Below the pieces are notes generated by a model, which saw only the letters and a program-made list of their open reading frames with translations, had not been told where the DNA came from and made no database searches. Below, piece by piece: positions 1-13,079 of a stretch of 64,000 nt of DNA. Numbering within the stretch: position 1 is the first letter of the stretch; each line of letters starts with the position of its first letter. Made by a program: the position numbers and the translations under genes. The stretch comes from Liolophura sinensis (taxonomy: Eukaryota; Mollusca; Polyplacophora; Chitonida; Chitonidae): NCBI RefSeq assembly GCF_032854445.1, contig NC_088303.1, positions 14,265,501 through 14,329,500 of the forward strand. Reading direction: 5' to 3'.

Positions 1-3000
1 TGGTACAACACGCTCTTACCATAATGCCAATACGAAGAATTGTCTTGGAGAATACATGTTCACACGGTTCAGTTTAAAGCCATTGGTACAACGTGTTCTT
101 GCTATAATGCCAATACGAAGAATTGTCTTGGAGAATACATGTTCACACGGTTCAGCTTAAAACAATTGGTACAACACGCTCTTACCATAATGCCAATACG
201 AAAAATTGTCTTGGAGAATACATGTTCACACGGTTCAGTTTAAAGCCATTGGTACAACGCGTTCTTGCTATAATGCCTAAACAAAGAATTGTCTTGGAGA
301 ATACATGCTCACACGGTTCACCTTAAAACAATTGGTACAACGCGTTCTTGCTATAATGCCAATACGAAGAATTGTCTTGGAGAATACATGCTCAAACGGT
401 TCAGCTTAAAACAATTGGCACAACACGTTCTTGCTATAATGCCTAAACGAAGAATTGTCTTGGAGAATACATGCTCACATGGTTCAGTTTAAAGCCATTG
501 GTACAACGTGTTCTTGCTATAATGCCAATACGAAGAATTGTCTTGGAGAATACATGCTCACATGGTTCAGTTTAAAGCCATTGGTACAACGCGTTCTTGC
601 TATAATGCCTAAACAAAGAATTGCCTTGGAGAATACATGCTCACACGGTTCACCTTAAAACAATTGGTACAACGCGTTCTTGCTATAATGCCAATACGAA
701 GAATTGTCTTGGAGAATACATGTTCATACGGTTCAGTTTAAAGCCATTGATACAACGCGTTCTTGCTATAATGCCAATACGAAGAATTGTCTTGGAGAAT
801 ACATGCTCACATGGTTCAGTTTAAAGCCATTGGTACAACGCGTTCTTGCCATAATGCCAATACGAAGAATTGTCTTGGAGAATACATGTTCATACGGTTC
901 AGTTTAAAGCCATTGGTTCAACGCGTTCTTGCTATAATGCCTAAACAAAGAATTGTCTTGGAGAATACATGCTCACACGGTTCACCTTAAAACAATTGGT
1001 ACAACGTGTTCTTGTTATAATGCCAATACGAAGAATTGTCTTGGAGAATACATGTTCATACGGTTCAGTTTAAAGCCATTGGTACAACGCGTTCTTGCTA
1101 TAATGCCTAAACAAAGAATTGCCTTGGAGAATACATGCTCACACGGTTCAGCTTAAAACAATTGGTACAACGCGTTCTTGCTATAATGCCAATACGAAGA
1201 ATTGTCTTGGAGAATACATGTTCACACGGTTCAGTTTAAAACAATTGGTACAACGCGTTCTTGCTATAATGCCAATACGAAGAATTGTCTTGGAGAATAC
1301 ATGCTCACATGGTTCAGTTTAAAGCCATTGGTACAACGTGTTCTTGCTATAATGCCAATACGAAGAATTGTCTTGGAGAATACATGCTCACATGGTTCAG
1401 TTTAAAGCCATTGGTACAACGCGTTCTTGCTATAATGCCTAAACAAAGAATTGCCTTGGAGAATACATGCTCACACGGTTCACCTTAAAACAATTGGTAC
1501 AACGCGTTCTTGCTATAATGCCAATACGAAGAATTGTCTTGGAGAATACATGCTCACACGGTTCAGTTTAAAACAATTGGTACAACGCGTTCTTGCTATA
1601 ATGCCAATACCAAGAATTGTCATGGAGAATACATGTTCATACGGTTCAGTTTAAAGCCACTGATACAACGCGTTCTTGCTATAATGCCAATACGAAGAAT
1701 TGTCTTGGAGAATACATGTTCATACGGTTCAGTTTAAAACAATTGGTACAACGCGTTCTTGCTATAATGCCAATACGAAGAATTGTCTTGGAGAATACAT
1801 GCTCACATGGTTCAGTTTAAAGCCATTGGTACAACGTGTTCTTGCTATAATGCCAATACGAAGAATTGTCTTGGAGAATACATGCTCACATGGTTCAGTT
1901 TAAAGCCATTGGTACAACGCGTTCTTGCTATAATGCCTAAACAAAGAATTGCCTTGGAGAATACATGCTCACACGGTTCACCTTAAAACAATTGGTACAA
2001 CGCGTTCTTGCTATAATGCCAATACGAAGAATTGTCTTGGAGAATACATGTTCATACGGTTCAGTTTAAAGCCATTGATACAACGCGTTCTTGCTATAAT
2101 GCCAATACGAAGAATTGTCTTGGAGAATACATGCTCACATGGTTCAGTTTAAAGCCATTGGTACAACGCGTTCTTGCCATAATGCCAATACGAAGAATTG
2201 TCTTGGAGAATACATGTTCATACGGTTCAGTTTAAAGCCATTGGTTCAACGCGTTCTTGCTATAATGCCTAAACAAAGAATTGTCTTGGAGAATACATGC
2301 TCACACGGTTCACCTTAAAACAATTGGTACAACGTGTTCTTGCTATAATGCCAATACGAAGAATTGTCTTGGAGAATACATGTTCATACGGTTCAGTTTA
2401 ACGCCATTGGTACAACGCGTTCTTGCTATAATGCCTAAACAAAGAATTGCCTTGGAGAATACATGCTCACACGGTTCACCTTAAAACAATTGGTACAACG
2501 CGTTCTTGCTATAATGCCAATACCAAGAATTGTCTTGGAGAATACATGTTCATACGGTTCAGTTTAAAGCCATTGATACAACGCGTTCTTGCTATAATGC
2601 CAATACGAAGAATTGTCTTGGAGAATACATGCTCACATGGTTCAGTTTAAAGCCATTGGTACAACGCGTTCTTGCCATAATGCCAATACGAAGAATTGTC
2701 TTGGAGAATACATGTTCATACGGTTCAGTTTAAAGCCATTGGTTCAACGCGTTCTTGCTATAATGCCTAAACAAAGAATTGCCTTGGAGAATACATGCTC
2801 ACACGGTTCACCTTAAAACAAATGGTACAACGTGTTCTTGCTATAATGCCAATACGAAGAATTGTCTTGGAGAATACATGTTCATACGGTTCAGTTTAAA
2901 GCCATTGGTAAAACGTGTTCTTGCTATAATGCCAATACGAAGAATTGTCTTGGAGAATACATGCTCACATGGTTCAGTTTAAAGCCATTGGTACAACACG

Positions 3001-3958
3001 CTCTTGCTATAATGCCAATACGAAGAATTGTCTTGGAGAATACATGTTCATACGGTTCAGTTTAAAGCCATTGGTACAACGCGTTCTTGCTATAATGCCA
3101 ATACGAAGAATTGTCTTGGAGAATACATGCTCACATGGTTCAGTTTAAAGCCATTGGTACAACGCGTTCTTGCCATAATGCCTAAACAAAGAATTGCCTT
3201 GGAGAATACATGCTCCCACGGTTCACCTTAAAACAATTGGTACAACGTGTTCTTGCTATAATGCCTAAACAAAGAATTGCCTTGGAGAATACATGCTCAC
3301 ACGGTTCACCTTAAAACAATTGGTACAACGTGTTCTTGCTATAATGCCTAAACAAAGAATTGTCTTGGAGAATACATGCTCACACGGTTCACCTTAAAAC
3401 AATTGGTACAACGTGTTCTTGCTATAATGCCAATACGAAGAATTGTCTTGGAGAATACATGTTCACACGGTTCAGCTTAAAACAATTGGTACAACACGCT
3501 CTTGCCATAATGCCAATACGAAGAATTGTCTTGGAGAATACATGTTCACAAGGTTCAGTTTAAAGCCATTGATACAACGCGTTCTTGCTATAATGCCAAT
3601 ACGAAGAATTGTCTTGGAGAATACATGCTCACACGGTTCAGTTTAAAGCCATTGGTACAACGCGTTCTTGCTATAATGCCAATACGAAGAATTGTCTTGG
3701 AGAATACATGTTCACACGGTTCAGTTTAAAGCCATTGATACAACGCGTTCTTGCCATAATGCCAATACGAAGAATTGTCTTGGAGAATACATGTTCACAC
3801 GGTTCAGTTTAAAGCCATTGATACAACGCGTTCTTGCTATAATGCCAATACGAAGAACTGACTAGGAGAATACATGTTCACACGGTTCAGTTTAAAACCA
3901 TTGGTACAACGCGCTCTTGCCATAATGCCAATACGAAGAATTGTCTTGGAGAATACAT
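1..3958 (+). repeat. 83-bp satellite array with six-monomer higher-order structure
   Basis: About 47 head-to-tail monomers of 83 bp fill the left edge and probably continue beyond it. Each monomer carries a block like GAATTGTCTTGGAGAATACATG and a palindromic AACGCGTT. Two main monomer types alternate: one with CCAATACGAAG and TTTAAAGCCATTGG, one with CCTAAACAAAG and CTTAAAACAATTGG. Near-identical monomer series recur at 498 bp (6 x 83), for example 1202-1488 against 1700-1986, and a longer block 455-990 recurs at 1783-2318. Because 83 is not a multiple of three, the monomer reads through in several frames and yields many overlapping 67-codon ORFs; these are by-products. The last copies (after about 3840) are slightly diverged and the array stops sharply at ACATGTGAGG. 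It could be a chromosomal satellite or the tandem core of a non-autonomous element. Confidence 0.97.
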
Positions 3959-5514
3959 GTGAGGTTTACAGGTTCCATCTTTACCTCAGCCAGACCAAAC
4001 TGACATTATGGAAAGGGTGTTCCCTTATGCATTTGACAAACGTTGTCAATTAAGAATACTTAATATGTTTGCGACGGTATCATTTTGCGGTTTTGCCGGT
4101 GAATGGCATTAGAGAAAGCCACTGCTCCTAGCTTTCGTATCCGACAAACTTCTGTCTAAGCTTTTCTGCGGAAACAGCATTCATTCATTGATTCACTCCG
4201 AAAAATGCCAGCGAAGTACCAAGTACAAAATGTCAAGTAGATCCAGTGAAGCGTGTCATATTTGTTTATCCATTTATTTAGTTATTCGATAGAGAAAATC
4301 GCCGAAAGTGAAGATTGACGCCATGATTCCGTAGTGTTATTTTAGAAGGTGTTAAATGAAGTCGGATTGTTGAGATAACAACCCACACAGCTCTAAAATT
4401 ACAGTAAAAGAATTGAATTTTTTACATCATGTGAGCAATTTTGTGATACCTCGTAAAATTATTGACCGAAAATTATGAAGTGGTCATGACTAAATATAGG
4501 ATGTTAACAAAACCAGAAGTTTGTGTGGCTACATACATGTGTCTCTTATATCCATTGTATGTTGTTAACTTTGATTATCTCCCAAAAGTATATACAAATC
4601 ACGTCTACACTTCTGTTTTAAGTTCTTTGAACACTGTTTTCTCGAAACTACTTAAGTTTAGTAAATGGCGCGAAAGTTCTTTTATTTTTTGGCCCAACAT
4701 GGAATGTTTCTCTTGTTTGAGAAAAAACTTTCTCAAACACTACATATAAGGTTGGTATAGATATCGCTTGAGCAAAAAAATTAAAAAGTTTCGTGAAACC
4801 AGGCACACAGAATGCCTATAGGCTTAGACTTTTTGTTGTTACCTTTGAGCTCTCCATTAGTCAGACAGCTACAAACTCATCCTTCTCCTGGTTTCTTCAA
4901 GCGTCAAAATCAACTCAGAAAGAGTTCTCCCGGGATTCACTGTTTTATCGGCCAACGTGCTTATCGGCTTAAAATATTTGTTTGGGAATGTCTAAATCCC
5001 TTATCGCAAAGATATGGCTGATTTCTGAGGGCTTGCTGTGTAGGAGCGTAGTTTATTGCTCCCAGAGGAGGCAGGCATAATCAGTATTGAGGTGTTTGAG
5101 CATTAGTTAGCACGACACATCCATTTGGCTGTGAACAAAAACCGTTTAACGTTTGATAGACCCTGAGCAGAGAGCCGCCTGGACACTATCACCGGGGAGC
5201 CGAATTCAAAAACAATTCCTCCGGGGCGGGCCGTAAAAATGGGAAGGCGGCCTGGAGTTGACAGATGCGGGCTATCTCGCCTCAATCCTATTTCTCCGAT
5301 ATCGTAGCAATGTCCCGCGAGATATCGAACGGCATCGGAATACTTATCCAGACGTTCGCCTGCATTTCCTTTACAAGATGGATTTAACGTGAAATGCAGC
5401 ATCGGGCGCTAGCCATCTTATATCCATCAGTGTTGCATAAATATATGCATTCGTTCATATTCATTTGTGATCTTTGTGCGTGTAGGGAAATCCACCGTAC
5501 CTTGACATGCAATC
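3959..5514. other. Non-coding stretch with a CpG-rich island-like patch
   Basis: No convincing gene is seen. ORFs at 4462-4749 and 4812-5021 have no recognisable domain and AT-biased codons. Around 5160-5400 the base composition changes to GC- and CpG-rich, and the minus strand is open for 99 codons (5402 to 5103). I do not recognise that product; it could be an exon fragment or chance. Confidence 0.4.
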
Positions 5515-5718
5515 TAATTCTATTGATTTATTTATTTTATTGGTGTTGTACGCTGTCCCCGCGGGTAATTCATTTATACGACGCTGGCAATTATAAGCAT
5601 TATGGCGGGAGGAAACCCACGACCATCCACAGGTTGCTGGATGACCTTCCCACATACCGCCGGAAAGGAAGACATGAGCTGTACTTCAACTCACAGTGAC
5701 CTCTTGGGTCATTGCGCC
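5515..5718 (-). mobile_element. SINE family A, degenerate copy
   Basis: The shared 3' domain of family A is present in reverse orientation (ATTGGTGTT.TACGC, TATACGACG, GCATTATGG.GGGAGGAAACC, CATCC.CAGGTTGCTG), followed by the central block and remnants of the tRNA-like head (TTGGGTCATTGCGCC). Divergence from the copies at 48322 and 56828 is high, so it is old. Confidence 0.8.
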
Positions 5719-7544
5719 AAAATTGCCTTTGATTGTCATCCACTCGTAACAACACAAGATCTACACATCGATATGTTGGACGTACATATTAGTGCAGAGA
5801 AAATGGGCTTTCAATACTTTTTTCTAAATCATAATGTTGAACTCCATAAACTTGGTTTCGACACCAGGAACTCATTTCCTCGGACGACGCCCTAATTCTT
5901 TCACACATGAGTTGCATGCAGGACAATGGGCGTGGAGAGTAATTTGTTTTACAATAGCTGCACCGACATGTGGCTATGTCAAACTCCAGTCATTAACACA
6001 GCCAATGCTGCTGTCTCCACGATTAGACTACATTGCTTTATATAGCCAAATTTCCTAACACCCAACTCTAAAACTCTAAACTCTATTTGCTGTAATATGG
6101 GCGAACATTATATCTATGTCTAAAGTTTGTGTCACCGACAGGGGGCAATTTTGGCCGGAAGTACAAATGATTTTACAGACAGCTGAATATCGGTTACAAG
6201 CTAAAGGAAAGAGAATTGTGATCCCCTTGTAACATCGGTAGTTTTTTTGGAAATGTAAACCTATACAGATATATTTTTCTTTGATTTGTGTTCTATAAAT
6301 TCACAAAAATACGATGTGTCCATAAGACAAAATAACGATACAAGAACATAGTAAAGTATACCGATGAAAAGTTATCTTTGAACCATAACCCAGAGCATGG
6401 TCACGAGACTCTAATGTGAAATTGCGGAGCACGTAAGGGACTCTTTACGCGCATTTGTGGTGCAAATGTGAAAGTGACCGTCTCAGCGGAGGTGGTATGT
6501 TATATAGGGCAGCTCATACTGACATCGGTTAATATAGAGAGGGTATATAAGGTGATAATAATTACAACAGCTTTGAAACCTTTATTTTCGATACCACCAC
6601 CTACCCTCACCTTCCACCCTAACACTGAAGATAAAAGTCGGTTAGCTTTATAATTAAAGGTCGATATTATCCATTTAATATATACATGTAGTTGTGCAAA
6701 ATATCTTGTATTAGGAGAGAAGAGTAAATTTTGGAACTTTATTCAAAGGCAAAGAAAACATTCGAATATAAAGTGTATTTCACATGAAAGACCATTGAAC
6801 ACTGTCCAGGAACATTGTTCGATTGATTTTTTAAAATTTTTATACAAACGCAGTAAAATGGTTTTAAAACATCAAATTCTCCGGTGATCCAGTGGCCCCT
6901 ACGTCATATTACGGGGTGGTAGAGACAGAAGATATAAGGCACTGTGTCCAAATAACTCACTAATCTACGAGCTGATGTTTTGATGGATTCTGTCCACATT
7001 GTGGATATTTCTGACTAACTGGCGGCGTGATAGTTGTAGGACACCAGGAAGTACAGATGAATGTAAACCTTGTCCGTCTTTGTACATTCAGTAAACAGGT
7101 GTAAGTGACCGAGTGTGTTGAAGTTCGTGTCATCGACAGAGGGCCACAGCAAGTACTGACGCAACAAGACTTAATAGGCTAGCATAGGGGAGACTACCAT
7201 GATATCATCAAAGTGTAAAGTTTTCAGGATTACTTCCCTTTCTTTGGGACGTTTTCAGAGACATACATTACCGCGAGATGTCCGTGGACCCCACCCTATA
7301 GGCAAGCTTGACTTACAGGCAACTAACACATAACTGGATACACTGAATAGGTTCATATCGTTTAAAACAAGTTTGTGCCTGATTTACACAGCTCAACAAA
7401 CAAGAAATTAAAGATGGACGATATCAAGACTATACACTTATTAATCCCTTCCTTATTCTGTCTTGTCATCATATAGGACAATGGGAATGTGCAGCATCTT
7501 TTTTTCATATTTCACCTACGACCAAGACTAAATAGGACTCATGA
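5719..7544. other. Intergenic, no gene seen
   Basis: AT-rich sequence with short unsupported ORFs only. The 6690-6860 segment (ending in a CACATGAAAGACCATTGAACA block) is weakly similar to 9720-9890, suggesting an old dispersed repeat. Confidence 0.4.
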
Positions 7545-7645
7545 TGAGCCTTTGTATGGCTCTTGAGGTTTAACGTTTACTTAATTTTTCAGTCATATGA
7601 CGACGAAGGAGTCCTTAGAGCGCATGTAATGTGCCTCATGTGGCC
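7545..7645 (-). mobile_element. SINE family B tail fragment
   Basis: Contains the family B tail in reverse orientation (GGTTTAACGTTTACTTAATTTTTCAGTCATATGACGACGAAGGAGTCC and the ATGTAATGTGCCTC block), truncated before the tRNA-like head. It lies just upstream of a fuller copy in the same orientation. Confidence 0.75.
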
Positions 7646-7682
7646 ACGGGTGTAAAAAAAAATGTTACCATGTTTCAGGGAA

Positions 7683-8025
7683 GAGTGAGTGAGTGCTTGG
7701 GGTTTAACGTCGTACTCAACAATTATTCAGTCATATGACCACGAAGGAATCCTTAGGGTGCATGCACGTGTAATGTGCCTCCTTGTTGCAGGACGGATTG
7801 CCACCGCTCTCTTATCTAGTGCTGCTTCACAGAGACGATTTACCGAAGGGAAGTAAACCGCCCCACCGGAGCCACCATACTGATACGGGTAAACCAGTCG
7901 TTGCACTTCACCAAGCGAGAAAGTTACAACTTAAATTTTTAAGGTCTTGGGTGTTACCCGACCGAGCGTGGATCTACCGCCCCCGAAGCGGACGCTCTAC
8001 CAACTGAGCCATCTGGGCCGATTGT
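7683..8025 (-). mobile_element. SINE family B, near full length
   Basis: Read on the minus strand it begins with a tRNA-like head (GGCCCAGATGGCTCAGTTGG, with A and B box-like segments), a central block and the tail ending GACGTTAAACCCCAAGCACTCACTCACTC. The plus strand shows GTGAGTGAGTGCTTGGGGTTTAACG at its left end. This is a dead tRNA-derived SINE, not a tRNA gene. Confidence 0.9.
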
Positions 8026-10880
8026 ACCACTCTGTGGGACACCTTATGAATACACCTTGGACAGCAGCACTGTCAAATCAATGACTATTGTAGATATCAA
8101 TAACATGTGGTTTTTGGTGACATCAATTATGACATTTTTCAAATAATGCAAAATCGGTACCAAAACAGACCCATTAGAGAGCTCTGTTTTAAACGATAAT
8201 TTATACATATAAGACATAGAAATAATCACGCTTTAGTGCATGTTATAGTTTTGCCAAGTATTTATGTCAATCTTCATTAACGATCGGTTTATGTACGTCA
8301 TACATTTGCTATTTTGTAGAGTATTTTGAGTCGTTCATCGTGGTGTTACTTAGGTATTGTATAAACGAAGGTATTGCAGAATAGAAATTCGTAGATATAT
8401 GATATTCAGAGGAGCTAATACATTAATTCGATGTCCTAGGCTACAGTGTAAAATGCAAATTTCGAGAAAGGTGTATGTCTGCCTTGTATAAAAGGGGAAG
8501 TCACTAATATGGTAGTATTTATCATTAAACAATCCAAGTTTCGTTGCCATCAGCTGAATGTATCAAAACCATTCATGTTTGATAAGAGGTGTATGACTTC
8601 AATATATACCGCTTGTCACGCACATCTCATGTTCCAAAAAAAAACACAATGTGCACAATGAAGCATTCGCCGGAAACAATATCGCCAGTGCCCAATGTCA
8701 GATTTTAGCTCGTGCTACCATCTTCACAATGTGAATATTTATACTCCGTGTCTGTTGCACGCATGTACGGGAATGATGTACAAACATCGACATAATGGAA
8801 TATGAACCTTGGAGTAGAAGTGCCCCAATTCAAAGTCAGGAAATTTTGAATTAAACAATCCCGCGTCGTGCAATTTCTAACTGTAATGGTTACATGTAAG
8901 TATTTAAAACTGCCACTCTGAAGGTAAAATGTACATTTGATCCTAAATGTAAGACGACTTTCTGGTCAAACGATGACAAAATTAAGTTATAAACTAACGG
9001 ATTTATTTCACGTTTTTTGTTTCAGTGAAAATAATCTAAAAGACATAATGGTGCTATTTTTAGAAACATCGCTAAGTATTTTTTGTAATGATAATTACCT
9101 AAGTTATTAGAGAGTGTCTCTCAAGCAATGGCCAATAAGTGTTTTAAAGAGAAGGTGTAAAACATCAGTGAAAAGAAATATTGAAACCCCTGATAACTGT
9201 GTCTGAAAATACATTAGTTTTTTGCTTTCATTTTATCTTTTCATGGAGTTAAAACCTGTCATATATTTTGATTGCATGGTGGATATTATAGGCCACGTTG
9301 ATATCAGTTTGACCATTTCTTTCCTGAAAGTACGGTAAGTTCCCCTTGTGCTCCCTTGTGTCCCTTTAGGCCGATACTTGAATCAGTATTGAGTGTCAAT
9401 CTCGTTTTTGCAATGGCTGCAGTGTCAGATTCACAAAGATGATTGAGTTGGTATATCCGTGTATGTCTTTGTGTAGGTACTTATATCGTATAACTGACTC
9501 ACTGTATTGAAAAATATCTTGGCTTTCGTCCCACTGGAAATTTCGTCTATGTATGAGTACAGACAACTGTAACCTTCACCTGATAGGCAGAGGTGTGCAC
9601 AGGACTATTCACCCATCTGAAGGGCTGGTTTAGACTTAAAAATAGATCTAGGCTGTTTACCCAAGTGACGTCATCAGCTGACAAGCCAAAGCACATCTGG
9701 CCTGTCTTTGTGGTCATTACATTTCGAGAAAAAAAGTCGAAAAATAAATGTAAAGATACATTTTTATCTTAAGCACAGTGACGACATTTTGTACTTCGTA
9801 AGAAAACACTTGCATGACATATATCTCATATGAAAGATCATTAAACATTGTCAATGAAAATAGTTTCGTTTATTCTTTCAAATTTTTTTCAACCTAGCAA
9901 AAGAACGCCGTATAATATTTCACTTGACGGCGGCCAGCATTAGGGTGGGAGAAAACTGTGTTTATTTTAAAAACGTGGAACAGAATCGTGTTATCGGTAC
10001 AAAAGTTGAACAAAAAAAAAAAAAAAAACAGAGGTCATGGCTATAGTTCTACGCCGTGTATCTCCGGTTAAGTCATAATAGACAGCACCCAGTGAACCCG
10101 ACTCGGCTGGTTTAACCATTCACTTGATCATACCGATTTTTTTTTGTATACTACAGGGACAGATCCATCTGACTGACTGGTAGAAGATATTCAAAACTGA
10201 CTTGTAAATGCCATAATTACTACACTGGCACATGCAATGTAGGTAAAACAGAACAGGTGTGGAGCGACGTGTTCAATCGGTTAATATCGGATACATTTTC
10301 ATGAAATCTTTATGTTATTCAGTATGTACTATGTGTTATTTTAATTCGCATTAATATATGTCTAAAGAATCCATCTTCCGTAGTAAATGGTATTTACACT
10401 GGGAGATCTATATGGTATGTTAATTCCTTTAGTTTATGTGACGATTTCAACCAACGTCAGAAGTTATTGCTGCAAAAACTAGTGTGTCAAGGTTATTCCA
10501 TCAAACACCTTCACACTAAGTTTCTTAAGTTTTCAGTAAGTATAATTTTCTTGAAATTCAATATGCGCAAAGCGTCTAGAATCTCTGGCACTCTGCTTCA
10601 TGAGTGTGTCTAATTCCACTTAACCCGGGATAGGTGATGTATATTCTTCGTGTTGAATATGATAGTCACATTGGATATATGAACAGTTGCATTCAAAGCG
10701 CAACTGAGATACACATTTTACCATCCACAGCTTATATACTAGTATGACACACGATCTGAATACTTATTTCACCCATTCTCCCAGAACATACCTTGCGCAG
10801 CATCACTGGAAACTGTTGACTGCTTCTCTTTACATGATTCGAAGAACTCCGTCATTCGAAATTTTGGGTGGTAATCTGGT
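8026..10880. other. Intergenic, no gene seen
   Basis: AT-rich DNA with short A- and T-runs (for example poly-A at about 10010-10028). No ORF has a recognisable domain. A perfect TGACGTCA site lies at 9666-9673. Confidence 0.4.
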
Positions 10881-11305
10881 CCGGTCTTATGGATACACTG
10901 TTTATCTTAGGGTCTTATGGGCACACTATTTATCTAAGGTCTTGTGGCTACACTGTTTGTCTTAGGGTCTTATGGATACACTGCCTATCTTAGGATCTTA
11001 TAGGTCTATACCTTAGGGTCTATATAGGCGTCTTGTTTATTTTAGGATCTTATGGGCACACTGTTTATATTAGGGCCTTTTGGGCATACTGTTTTTCTTA
11101 GGGCCTTATGAGTACACTGTTTATCTTAGGGTCTTATGGATACACTGTTTATCTTAGGGTCTTATGGATACACTGTTTATCTTAGGGTCTTACGGGCACG
11201 TTGTTTATCTTAGGGTCTTATGAGCAGAGTGTTTATCTTAGAATCTTATGGGCACGCTCTTTATCTTAGAGTCTTGTAGGCCCATTGTTTACCTTAGGGT
11301 CCATC
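10881..11305. repeat. Minisatellite, period about 28 bp
   Basis: About 14 imperfect tandem copies of a unit like GGTCTTATGGATACACTGTT followed by TATCTTAG. Units vary by point change and small indels. Confidence 0.92.
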
Positions 11306-11334
11306 CACGGCTGAACGACAAGAGGCGTGAATTC

Positions 11335-11690
11335 GATATATGGTTTCCTCCCACCACAGATGTACAAAGTTTGGTATTTTATATAGTTTTCTCCTATACA
11401 TCAGATATACAAAGTATATTTTGGTGATTTTTCCCTCGTCAGATATCCAATGCTCGGCGTTTTGAATGATTTTTCCTTCGTCAGATATCCAAAGTTCGGT
11501 ATTTTGTGTGATTTTCTCGCATTTCAATTATATGCAATGTTTGGTATTTATGCGATTTTCCCCACACCAAAGTTTGATTTTTCGTTTGATTTACTTCTAC
11601 CTCAAATATGGAAATTTCAGTATTTCGTATGATTTTCTCCGATCTCAGAGGTGCGGATTGATGCTTTTTGTACGACATAAGTTTTTCTTG
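11335..11690. repeat. Diverged minisatellite, period about 45-55 bp
   Basis: Repeated blocks of CAGATATCCAAAG-TTCGGTATTTTG-TGATTTTTCC-TCGT recur six or seven times with decay. It directly follows the 28-bp minisatellite. Confidence 0.75.
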
Positions 11691-13079
11691 TTTAAAAATT
11701 TCTTCTTTAAAATTTTTACGAACTTTACAATGTCTTTTACTAGTCTGGTCTCCATAAAATGCTGAATGCTTCAGTTCGCTTTCTGGCTAACCACTTGTAA
11801 GCAAATAACCTATTACCTCTCAAAGAGCACAATAAGTTCCGCATATAAGAAACGTCATGATTCTAGATTTGTTTCGCTGTCGCTGCGATTGAGACTAAGC
11901 TTTATAGTTAGTTAGTTTGATCGGCTAAACTGAGATTCTTCCACGTTGTTTGTGTCTGTTCTAGTTAACATTTCCAAACCCGCTAATCTTGATTATAGTA
12001 TCAAACGTTACATCGTATACAAAATATAAAGAAATAACAATCTTTTAAAAATAAATATACGACACTATCAATAATGTGAGTTATGGCTCGAACCATAACT
12101 TGTAACGAACGATTGGTTACGCCAATTTGCGTCAAAATGCACAGGTATACAGGCCATGCATGATGTAAATGACAAAATAGAAAAAGAAGGAAAGGAAATT
12201 TCCACTCTCCTGTTTTAATAAATAAAATTTACCGAGTTCACTAAAACTTTCCTCATCGTGTTCATAAGTAATAACCTTTCAGCTGGTACAAATATGAACA
12301 ACTTTTAGTCAGCTAGGTTCATTTTTATTGGTGCCGTAGACTGTTAATGGCGAGCGATGTCGGAGAAGTGGAATTCTCGCTTTTCCGCTTGTCTGTCTTC
12401 TCATGTATATGAAGGTATAAGACACATTTAACGTAGCCGGTCGGTCGGTAGAAGCCAAGACATTTCCCCGGTGGTCCTACTGGGTGTCAGAATACATTAT
12501 GTCTTGAGCACCATCAAGAAAGCTTACAGTATTAACACAAATGAATGAAAGATGGATTAACAAACTCTAATCCACAGCTGGACATGGAGGAATACACCAG
12601 TATTACTGGAGGTGTGCGGGACCAAGGCGTACTTTAATGCCAACTACTTTTTAACAGGGACTATCACCATTTATTAAGGTTAATCCAAAATCAGAAATAA
12701 TCCGCTTTATCTCGAGCCTAGGTCCCTGACGACCGAACGCCATTAACACGAGGTCTTGAGGTAGGGGAGAAGTGGGAGGGTGGGTGGGGCTGGGCATTGC
12801 TGCCATTAGTGATTGTTTGTAGTTACAAGAAAGGGCGTGCTGAAATCACCCGAAAGCTTATTCGTACAGTCTACCTCTTACTTTCTCCCAGTTTCTACCC
12901 TGGAGTGCAGACTGCGAGCTGTCAGTTTGATTACACAAAGACGACATACACAAGTGACACAATCATGAGTCTTTTGAAGACATCTGTTTGGGAGTGACAT
13001 ACTGTGATTCTGGAGCGATGATGTTGTTGCTGTAGGTTAAACATCGATATAGACTGTTAGTGAAACTTGAGCAGTTACC
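11691..13079. other. Upstream region of the KY-like gene
   Basis: No coding exon seen. The last 100 bases before 13080 are the likely 5' UTR of the KY-like gene. No TATA box is obvious within 150 bases of the ATG. A G-rich run (GGGGAGAAGTGGGAGGGTGGGTGGGG) lies at about 12763-12789. Confidence 0.4.

Noticed and set aside
40-3812. About 30 overlapping 67-codon ORFs as a gene family
   Set aside because: They are produced by reading an 83-bp non-triplet satellite in rotating frames; starts and stops fall at the same monomer positions each time.
1-3958. CRISPR array
   Set aside because: Units are contiguous with no unique spacers, and the host is a eukaryote.
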